Shown here in pieces: positions 57,754-64,000 of a stretch of DNA of 64,000 bases. Numbering within the stretch: position 1 is the first letter of the stretch; each line of letters begins with the position of its first letter. This DNA is from Planctomycetota bacterium (GTDB lineage: Bacteria; Planctomycetota; Planctomycetia; Planctomycetales; Planctomycetaceae). The notes beneath the pieces were generated by a model that was not told where the DNA came from, made no database searches, and worked only from the letters and a program-made list of their open reading frames with translations. A program made the position numbers and the translations under genes. Location of the stretch: contig JAHZKX010000023.1 in NCBI GenBank assembly GCA_022600195.1, positions 1-64,000 of the forward strand, read 5' to 3'.

Positions 57754-58743
57754 CTACTTTGACCATTTCCAGCCTGTTGTGTTTTTTAAATTCACCACAC
57801 ACTCTTCAGGCCAGTCTCCCTGATATAATCTTACGATATTTTGAGCCGCCATCGCATAAGCGTCGCGGTGCGATTCCCGATCCAGGCCGCCCGTATGACA
57901 ACTCAATAATACATTTTCGAGTTTGATCAAAGGACTATCAACAGGCAATGGCTCTTTTTTATAAACATCCAGGCCCGCGGCCCGTAAATGACCTGATTCC
58001 AGCGCTTCAATCAACGCCTCTTCGTCAACGAGTCCCCCACGTGCAGTATTAATCAGGACAGAGCCCGTTTTCATTTTTGCCAGCGTGTCTTTGTTAATAA
58101 TGTCCCGCGTCTCAGGCGTGACGGGCAGATGTAACGTGACATAATCCGATTGCTCCAGCAGTTCGTCCAGAGCAACGAGTTTGATTTGATGTTCATCGGC
58201 AAATGCCTGATTGGGAAAAGGGTCGTAAGCCAGAACCGTCATGCCCATTCCGATGGCGCGTGTGGCCATTGCCTGGCCAATCCGTCCGAGACCCATAATG
58301 CCGATGGTGCTGCCCCAGACGCGCGGTGTTAAATGCCACTCCCATTGACCAGCACGGACTGCCTGGTCCTGTGAACGCGACAGCCGAGCGATGCCCATGA
58401 TCAAGGCAAATGCCTGTTCTGCTACCGAGTGATGATTCACTCCTGGTGTAATCGTTACCACTTTTCCCAGCTCATCGCAGGCTTCTAAATCGACGGCATC
58501 ATAGCCGACACCATAGCGAGAAATTACTTTTAAGTCCGGAAGCTGTTCGAGAACTTCTCGAGTATAAGGCTCGGCACCCGCAATCACGGCTTCATAGCCT
58601 TGTACCTGTTCTACGACTCGGTGTGGTTCTTTACGTAAATCAACATCGGCGGGAACCGTTTCCACTTCAAATCCGCCGGCTTGCAGAATTTCGAAATGGG
58701 GGCCAAAGTCACACATTTTAGCGGTACAAAACGCACGAGGCAT
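57754..58743 (-). CDS. D-isomer-specific 2-hydroxyacid dehydrogenase (phosphoglycerate dehydrogenase-like)
   Basis: A 329-residue NAD-dependent enzyme. The Rossmann motif GLGRIGQAMATRAIGMGM (about 150-168), the VISRYGVGYDAVD segment, NTARGGLVDEEAL with the catalytic Arg near 235, a Glu further on, and the active-site SCHTGG with the catalytic His near 285 are visible. The C-terminal ACT domain of full SerA is absent, so it is the short type. It may oxidise 3-phosphoglycerate or a related hydroxyacid. The usual HTAG reads HTGG here. Confidence 0.9.
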   Translation of the reverse strand: MPRAFCTAKMCDFGPHFEILQAGGFEVETVPADVDLRKEPHRVVEQVQGYEAVIAGAEPYTREVLEQLPDLKVISRYGVGYDAVDLEACDELGKVVTITPGVNHHSVAEQAFALIMGIARLSRSQDQAVRAGQWEWHLTPRVWGSTIGIMGLGRIGQAMATRAIGMGMTVLAYDPFPNQAFADEHQIKLVALDELLEQSDYVTLHLPVTPETRDIINKDTLAKMKTGSVLINTARGGLVDEEALIEALESGHLRAAGLDVYKKEPLPVDSPLIKLENVLLSCHTGGLDRESHRDAYAMAAQNIVRLYQGDWPEECVVNLKNTTGWKWSK

Positions 58744-58864
58744 GATAAGAATTCTTCTATAGAGGCAGTACTTAAATAAGAGAAAAACCGTACTGCTACT
58801 CTAGCGAAACGTTGTAGCGACTGACAACGTTCCCAAGGCGAAAAAACGAAATGCCAGCGAATCC

Positions 58865-60067
58865 TTATCTTAAGAATAAGAGCCGTTGTGCACTTTCAAC
58901 GGTTTTTGGGTCTTCTTTACGCAACTGGGAAAGATGGCGTTTTGCTTTTTCTGCAGTAACCGTATCAGGGCCAATTCCTTTTTTGTTCTTGCCTTTGGAA
59001 GCGACCATCAGATAACGCACGATGGCCCGCTTGGTGGAGCGATTATCGTAAGCGTCTTCGCCGTAAAGATCCATCAGACGGTCCATCACCGTCCAATCTT
59101 CCCAGCGTGCGAGGTTCGCGATCACCATGTCGGCCAGGACAGGCCGATTGAGTAAAAGTCGCATCGATTGACGCATTCGTTCTTTGCTGATTTGGTTCTC
59201 TTCATAAGTCCAGATGAAACTCAGCGCCTCCATGGCGGCATACGTTTCACTAAATTCAACGTCCCTGGCGATGAATTTGCTTTGATCAATTTGATCCAGT
59301 CCCTCAGCGCCTGTCAGCATCAGGTATCCCGAGATCAAACCACCAATGCCCATCCTGATCTGTTTACCAGGCTCCTTGATTTTCTTTTCCATAAACGCGA
59401 TGTCAGATTCCTGACCACAAAGACCCAATAGCAGGCCATACAGACCCAGTCGGGGCACGGGTGTCTTTGAACTGATGAGCCATTTTCGAAATTTTTCCCG
59501 AGGCAGTTCATCGGCAAGCAACGCAATTTCGTTAAAAGGAGCATTCGCGAATTCAGCAAAGGCATCCGTGGCAATCTTCTGGTCCGGGTGTTCCAGAAAC
59601 TTCAGGAAGTAGCGTAAACGTTTACTGGTTTTTTCCTCAAGTGCAGGCGCGTGGGTCATGTAATGGAAGCACGTTTCACTGATTTCAATCGGTGGGTCCC
59701 AGATCATGCTGGTCTCTCTGGTACCCAGTAACAGAAACAGGGCCCCTTTTTTCCCAACGCGATGACGATTGAAGGTAACCTGCTCGCCGACTTTCAGTTT
59801 GTCTTTATCCTTTTGATGGACGATCTCTTTGACTTTAAAAATCGTTTTTCCGGACTTTTTGAAAGTGCCTTCTTCCGCGGAAACCCATGTCGCCAGCACC
59901 GCGACTTCGGCCTGTGATAGTTTTTCAGTCAAAGGCGTCGAAGGACCCGGGCAGAACGGGCACGCCAGGAGATCCTGTGATTGTAAGATCACCGGCAGTC
60001 CCCAAAACAATCCCCAGAACAATCCCATTAAAAAACGGTTTTTGATGTATGGTTTCGGACAATCCAT
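58865..60067 (-). CDS. Exported unknown protein, tandem family copy 1
   Basis: A 400-residue protein with a signal peptide and a CPFCPGPSTPLTEKLSQAEVAVLATW start to the mature chain. It has an NTF-free beta domain (about 55-140; VGEQVTFNRHR, ALFLLLGTR). Helical repeats follow over about 160-390 (LRYFLKFLEHPDQKIATDAFAEFANAP) that resemble HEAT-type units. The ATG at 60067 matches the starts of the other two copies and has GAGG 8 bases upstream; the 60118 start is not supported. The function is unknown. The paired cysteines in CPFC could be redox or metal ligands. Confidence 0.8.
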   Translation of the reverse strand: MDCPKPYIKNRFLMGLFWGLFWGLPVILQSQDLLACPFCPGPSTPLTEKLSQAEVAVLATWVSAEEGTFKKSGKTIFKVKEIVHQKDKDKLKVGEQVTFNRHRVGKKGALFLLLGTRETSMIWDPPIEISETCFHYMTHAPALEEKTSKRLRYFLKFLEHPDQKIATDAFAEFANAPFNEIALLADELPREKFRKWLISSKTPVPRLGLYGLLLGLCGQESDIAFMEKKIKEPGKQIRMGIGGLISGYLMLTGAEGLDQIDQSKFIARDVEFSETYAAMEALSFIWTYEENQISKERMRQSMRLLLNRPVLADMVIANLARWEDWTVMDRLMDLYGEDAYDNRSTKRAIVRYLMVASKGKNKKGIGPDTVTAEKAKRHLSQLRKEDPKTVESAQRLLFLR

Positions 60068-60135
60068 TGTCGCGCCTCGTTGCAATTGAAAGGTGTTTTG
60101 TGAACGCCAATGAGTCATGCAGCCGTTTTACTTTA

Positions 60136-61383
60136 TCATCTGCTAATGAAGGAAAAGAAATGTTCTGCACTTTTGACGGTTTTGGGATCTTCTTTGCGTA
60201 ATTTATCGAGAAACTCTTTTGCTTTTTCCGTCGTTATTGGATCGGGGCCGATTCCTTTTTTGTTCTTGCCTTTGGAAGCGACCAGCAGATAGCGGACAAT
60301 CGCCCATTTGATAGGCGGGATGTCGTAATCTCCCGTTCCATACATGTTCATCAGGCGAGCAAGGACGCTCCAGTCATTCCATTTTGCGAGATCTGCTACA
60401 GCGAGATCAACCATATCCGGACGATCCAGCAATCGCCTCATCGAGCTTCGCAGACGTTCTTTGCTGATAAGTCCATTACCGTAATACCACATAAAACGCA
60501 GAGCCTGCATGGCGGCATAAGTTTCACTGAAAGGGGCCTCTTTGGGAATCAGCTTTGCCTGATCAATCTTGTCTAACCCATCAGCCCCAGTTTGCAGCAA
60601 ATATCCAGCCATCATGCCTTCAATGCCCTGTCGGAATTCTTTCGGAGTTTCAAGGATTTTTGCTTCCATGAAGGCAATGTCAGAGTTCTCAGCACAGAGA
60701 CCCAGCAAAAGACCATATAAACCCATGCGAGTCGCCGGTGTGTCTGGGGCGACAATCCATTTCCGAATATTTTCGCGCGGCAGATCGTTGGCTAAGGGAA
60801 TAATGTCTTCATAGGGAGCATTCTCGAATTCGGCATAGGCATCGTTCGAGACCATCTGGTCAGGATATTCCAGGAACTTCAAAAAGTAGCGCAAGCGTTT
60901 TGTTGTTTTCTCTTCGGGAGCGGGCGCCTGCGAAATGTAATGGAAGCTCGTTTCGGTGACTTCAATCGGATCGCTCCAGTCGATGCTGGTCCCTTTGCTG
61001 CCGAACAGTAAAAACAAATTCCACTTTTTGTCGATGGTCGTCCCTTTGGTGCCGAGCAGCAAAAACAAGTTCCCCTTTTCCCCGGGGCGATGGCGGTTGA
61101 AGGTAATCTGATCGCCGATTTTCAATTTGTCTTTGTCTGACTGGCGGACAATCTCTTTGACTTCAAAGACTGTCTTTCCCGCTTTTATGAGCGTCCCCTT
61201 TTTCGCTTCCGACCCTTGCACGAGTACAGCAACATCAGACTGCGAGAGCTGTTCGGTTAAAGGCGTCGAAGGACCCGGGCCGAAAGGACATGCTTCTGCC
61301 TCAGAGATTTGTGCGATGAACAACAGGCCGCAGATCAGCCCCGTGAGATAACGGTTTGTAACAAGATGGTTTCGAACAATCAT
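60136..61383 (-). CDS. Exported unknown protein, tandem family copy 2 (with internal 17-residue repeat)
   Basis: A 415-residue paralogue of its neighbours. The cysteine pair is broken: ACPFGPGPST has Gly where copies 1 and 3 have Cys. A 17-residue segment is doubled in place (NLFLLLGTKGTTIDKKW then NLFLLFGSKGTSIDW), a 51-bp in-frame duplication not present in the other copies. The remainder follows the family pattern, with helical repeats LRYFLKFLEYPDQ and LRSSMRRLLDRPD. The ATG at 61383 has AAGGA upstream and gives a normal signal peptide. It may be drifting in function. Confidence 0.8.
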   Translation of the reverse strand: MIVRNHLVTNRYLTGLICGLLFIAQISEAEACPFGPGPSTPLTEQLSQSDVAVLVQGSEAKKGTLIKAGKTVFEVKEIVRQSDKDKLKIGDQITFNRHRPGEKGNLFLLLGTKGTTIDKKWNLFLLFGSKGTSIDWSDPIEVTETSFHYISQAPAPEEKTTKRLRYFLKFLEYPDQMVSNDAYAEFENAPYEDIIPLANDLPRENIRKWIVAPDTPATRMGLYGLLLGLCAENSDIAFMEAKILETPKEFRQGIEGMMAGYLLQTGADGLDKIDQAKLIPKEAPFSETYAAMQALRFMWYYGNGLISKERLRSSMRRLLDRPDMVDLAVADLAKWNDWSVLARLMNMYGTGDYDIPPIKWAIVRYLLVASKGKNKKGIGPDPITTEKAKEFLDKLRKEDPKTVKSAEHFFSFISR

Positions 61384-61466
61384 TGCCGATCCTTCGGTCA
61401 ATTGAGTGTGGATTTATGAAAATAAATTCTGTACTTCGTTCTCAGCCAATCTCAGTAGTCAGCTCA

Positions 61467-62657
61467 TTATTTAAAGAAAAAGAAACGTTCTGCACTTTTG
61501 ACGGTTTTGGGATCTTCTTTGCGCAACTTATCGAGTAGCTCTTTTGCTTTTTCCGTTGTTGCTGCATCGGGGCCGATTCCTTTTTTGTTCTTGCCTTTGG
61601 AAGCGACCAGCAGATAGCGAACAATGGCCCGTTTGATAGACGGGATATCGTAATCTCCTGTTCCATACATCTCCATCAGACGATCCTGAACACTCCAGTC
61701 ATTCCAGCGGGCGAGGTCAGCCACAACCAGGTCAGTCAGTTCGGGTCGGTCCAGTAATAATTGCATCGATTTTCGCAGACGTTCTTTGCTGATGCGTTCA
61801 TCGCCATAAGTCCACATAAATCGCAGTGCCTGCATCGCGGCATACGTTTCACTGAAGGCAACATTTTTCGGAACGAATTTAGTCTTGTCAATTTTATCCA
61901 GCCCTTCTGCGCCGGTCAGTAACAGGTATCCTGAGATCACGCCATCAATGCCCAGTCGGAACTCTTTAGTCGGTTCATTGATCTTCTTTTCCATAAACGC
62001 GACATCAGATTCCTGACCACACAGGCCCAGCAAAAGACCATATAAACCCAGGCGAGTCACTGGTGTGTCTGGGTCGACAATCCATTTTCGAAGTTTTTCG
62101 CGTGGCAGATCTTTGGCTAAGGGAGTGATGTCTTCATAGGGAGCATTTGCGAATTCGGCATAGGCATCGTTCGAGACCATCTGGTCTGGATACTCCAGGA
62201 ACTTCAGGAAGTAGCGCAAGCGTTTTGTTGTTTTCTCTTCCGGAGCGGGCGCCTGGGAAATGTAATGGAAGCTCGTTTCGGTCACTTCAATTGGATCGCC
62301 CCAGTCGATGCTGGTTCCTTTTGTGCCGAGCAGCAGAAACAGATTTCCTTTTTTGCCGGGGCGATGGCGGTTGATGGTAATCTGATCGCCGACTTTCAAT
62401 TTGTCTTTGTCTGACTGATTGACAATTTCTTTGATTTCAAAGACGGTCTTTCCTGCTTTTTCGAGCGTCCCCTTTTCGGCTTCGGACCATTGCACGAGTA
62501 CAGCAACATCAGACTGCGAGAGCTGTTCGGTTAAGGTCAACGAAGGGGCAGAACAGAATGGACAAGCTGTGACAAAAGGTGATTGTGCCACGACAAGCAG
62601 ACTGCAGATCAGTCCCAGGAAAAAGCGATTGTGGATGTGTTTTTTTAGACCATTCAT
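61467..62657 (-). CDS. Exported unknown protein, tandem family copy 3
   Basis: A 396-residue paralogue with a signal peptide (FFLGLICSLLVVAQSPFVTA) and a mature start CPFCSAPSLTLTEQLSQSDVAVLVQW. The beta domain and helical repeats are as in copy 1. It shares most of its length with copy 2 at high identity (DKLKIGDQITFNRHRPG against DKLKVGDQITINRHRPG). The ATG at 62657 has GAGG upstream. It is the first gene of the minus-strand array; the copies are separated by 68 and 83 bp, so they may form one transcript. Confidence 0.82.
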   Translation of the reverse strand: MNGLKKHIHNRFFLGLICSLLVVAQSPFVTACPFCSAPSLTLTEQLSQSDVAVLVQWSEAEKGTLEKAGKTVFEIKEIVNQSDKDKLKVGDQITINRHRPGKKGNLFLLLGTKGTSIDWGDPIEVTETSFHYISQAPAPEEKTTKRLRYFLKFLEYPDQMVSNDAYAEFANAPYEDITPLAKDLPREKLRKWIVDPDTPVTRLGLYGLLLGLCGQESDVAFMEKKINEPTKEFRLGIDGVISGYLLLTGAEGLDKIDKTKFVPKNVAFSETYAAMQALRFMWTYGDERISKERLRKSMQLLLDRPELTDLVVADLARWNDWSVQDRLMEMYGTGDYDIPSIKRAIVRYLLVASKGKNKKGIGPDAATTEKAKELLDKLRKEDPKTVKSAERFFFFK

Positions 62658-62733
62658 TTGCCGAACCTCATGGCGATTCATATCTGTTTTGAAAAAACGA
62701 AATTGGTAATTATCAGTTTAAAACCTTGTGGCA

Positions 62734-63630
62734 TTATTTGTCGATCACGATGGCGTCGTCAATCAGATAAATTCGCTGTAATTCATCATCGAGGGTTTCG
62801 GCCTTGATGTGGAAGACGCCAACCACATCAAAGGGACGATTGAGAATATAATCTGCCGTAATTCCTTCCCGCATGACAACTGGAAACAAGTCATAAATTT
62901 TAGGGTTTTTGCCAAAGCAGCAAATCTGGTTATCACGAGCCAGTTGGAAAAATTCATTACCCGTCTGCTGAAAGGGGGGATACATAAATCCTCTGATCCG
63001 AATCCGTTTGCCATCCAGATCTTTGAGCCATTGGGGCATCAATTCCGGGGCGTTGGGTGTGACCGGTTCCATGTTCATAACTTTCAGTAAGTCAATGTCA
63101 TCATAGGAAACCCGGAGCACATTTCCCGGAGACGTTTTGCTGAAGGCATGATCCTTGATGAGTATTTTGACTTCGCGCGGTTTGCTGTCCTTCAGTTCTT
63201 TTTCTTCCTCTGCAGTCAACGCGCGTAGCTTAGGATCCGGTTTGCGCGCGACCAGTGCCACGACGTCATCCCTGTTTGCTTTTTCAGGTTGCTGTGTCTT
63301 TGATGCGGATTTTGTTTTGGTCTCAGTCAAGTCAGCTGTCGTTAACGGTAATTTTTCTGTGACAGGCTGGAGTGTCGTGTCTGTCTGTTTTTTCGCTTCC
63401 GGGTCTGTTTCCTCGGGCCGCTGATTTTGATGGACAACAGAAGGTTGCGCGTCGGCAGGAGCATCTGCTGCATCGGTTTCCTGACCGCTTTTGTCGATCT
63501 TGTCGCTAAACTGGCGGTACTCTGTCGGTTCCGACGAAGAACAGCCGACTCCGAAAACAGGAAGGCAGCCAACAGCCAGTAGCAGCAAAAAATGAATTGT
63601 CAGGCGGGTGGGATAAAGGTGGGCCTGCAC
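62734..63630 (-). CDS. DUF3299-like lipoprotein
   Basis: A protein of about 298 residues. GTG at 63630 is chosen because AGGAG lies 9 bases upstream and because it gives a standard lipoprotein signal (LTIHFLLLLAVGCLPVFGVGC, lipid on C30). The ORF track start at 63702 adds 24 residues with no signal character. A low-complexity acidic/Thr/Lys linker (about 35-165) follows. The C-terminal domain (about 175-298) reads RIRIRGFMYPPFQQTG, QICCFGKNPKIYD and FDVVGVFHIKAE, which fits DUF3299-type domains. The CC pair is shared with the partial gene upstream. The function is unknown. Confidence 0.75.
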   Translation of the reverse strand: MQAHLYPTRLTIHFLLLLAVGCLPVFGVGCSSSEPTEYRQFSDKIDKSGQETDAADAPADAQPSVVHQNQRPEETDPEAKKQTDTTLQPVTEKLPLTTADLTETKTKSASKTQQPEKANRDDVVALVARKPDPKLRALTAEEEKELKDSKPREVKILIKDHAFSKTSPGNVLRVSYDDIDLLKVMNMEPVTPNAPELMPQWLKDLDGKRIRIRGFMYPPFQQTGNEFFQLARDNQICCFGKNPKIYDLFPVVMREGITADYILNRPFDVVGVFHIKAETLDDELQRIYLIDDAIVIDK

Positions 63631-63769
63631 GTGATCAAACTCCTGATGATCGGGTGGTTGCACCAACTTCTTTACAAAGTTGATAATGGCCCAGACTGTC
63701 ATTGAATCTGAGCCAATCGGTAAATATGTTTCTAAATCGTCTTGCTCTCTCTGTCGAAGGGCACATCAA

Positions 63770-64000
63770 TCAATAGGCGGTCCGTGCCTGCTCGAAGTGT
63801 GTTCCCTTTAATTGATAAACGGGTTTTAGATCACCTGCTGTGGTAGGTGCTTCTGCTTGAAATTCCCCAGACACTGATACCAGGCCTGCGTAAAAATCAG
63901 CACTCTTATCATCTTGCATCTCGACCAGGATCATATCCTTAGCGTCAGGTTGTCCACCAAAGCAGCATTGGCCATTGTCTTTGACCAGAATAAAACTTTT
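63770..64000 (-). CDS. Partial gene at window edge, DUF3299-like C-terminus (not in the ORF track)
   Basis: Reading the minus strand from the right edge gives 76 codons without a stop, ending in TGA at 63770-63772. The translation includes SFILVKDNGQCCFGGQPDAKDMILVEM and ends FEQARTAY. It resembles the downstream DUF3299-like lipoprotein, whose matching segment is QICCFGKNPKIYD, so it is probably a second member of that family. The start lies beyond 64000, which is why no ORF was listed. It is on the same strand and 139 bp upstream of the lipoprotein start, so they could be in one operon. The frame and composition look coding; the family link rests on a short match. Confidence 0.65.
   Translation of the reverse strand, partial: KSFILVKDNGQCCFGGQPDAKDMILVEMQDDKSADFYAGLVSVSGEFQAEAPTTAGDLKPVYQLKGTHFEQARTAY

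Larger units (their letters stand above)
58865..62657 (-). repeat. Tandem triplication of a 1.2-kb exported-protein gene
   Basis: Three complete genes of one family follow each other with similar spacing. Copies 2 and 3 are closer to each other than to copy 1, so the order of events was probably two duplications. Changes between copies include loss of one cysteine and a 51-bp duplication in copy 2. Confidence 0.85.

Overview
The window looks like a piece of a planctomycete chromosome, most like Gimesia or its relatives. The basis is gene content: paired DUF1549/DUF1553 and DUF1501 proteins, DUF1559 prepilin-like proteins, an ECF sigma factor next to a FecR-like anti-sigma protein, SHD1-repeat proteins, VCBS/FG-GAP/ASPIC beta-propeller proteins, a sulfatase and Tat-exported Gfo/Idh oxidoreductases. 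No rRNA, tRNA, CRISPR array, transposase, integrase or phage gene was seen. The organism call is an inference from families, not from a marker gene.

Layout. 1-1165 has no convincing gene but starts with two stem-loops. 1166-6125 holds a small coiled-coil protein, a cysteine desulfurase, a lone MoxR ATPase, a PolB-like 3'-5' exonuclease and an exported unknown protein. 6294-11092 is a minus-strand run of an AlgH/UPF0301 protein, an aldose 1-epimerase and a large HEAT/TPR protein. 11422-13524 is one SHD1-repeat/zinc-ribbon gene split by an in-frame TAG. thiC (13607-15424) follows, diverging from an adenosine-kinase-like PfkB kinase and a purine-type permease, a likely salvage pair. 18579-22767 holds a TPR/VCBS/ASPIC protein without a signal peptide and a secreted metzincin-like protease.

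22839-33682 is the most characteristic block. An ECF sigma factor and its FecR-like partner read left. A tandem duplicated pair of giant LamG-DUF1549-DUF1553 proteins and a DUF1501 Tat protein read right, and the set ends at a strong terminator. The duplication includes the leader, and the coding copies are mosaic in divergence, which suggests gene conversion. 33880-44123 holds exported propeller proteins (TPR/VCBS/ASPIC, NHL-type, VCBS lipoprotein), a Gfo/Idh oxidoreductase, a zinc-ribbon protein and an SGNH hydrolase coupled to the VCBS lipoprotein.

44251-54172 holds an FMN reductase, a DUF1559 protein, a sulfatase, a MoxR-DUF58-transglutaminase operon, two small lipoproteins and a 5'-truncated DUF1559 remnant. 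54352-64000 is all minus strand: a Gfo/Idh protein, a large unknown protein, a phosphoglycerate-dehydrogenase-like enzyme, a tandem triplication of an exported unknown family, a DUF3299-like lipoprotein, and the 3' end of a second protein of that kind that runs off the window and is absent from the ORF track.

Most genes encode exported or envelope proteins. No clearly new multi-gene system could be shown. The points most worth a second look are the interrupted SHD1 gene, the duplicated DUF1549/1553 pair with its conserved leader beside an ECF sigma gene, the triplicated CPFC family, and the unlisted DUF3299-like gene at the right edge.
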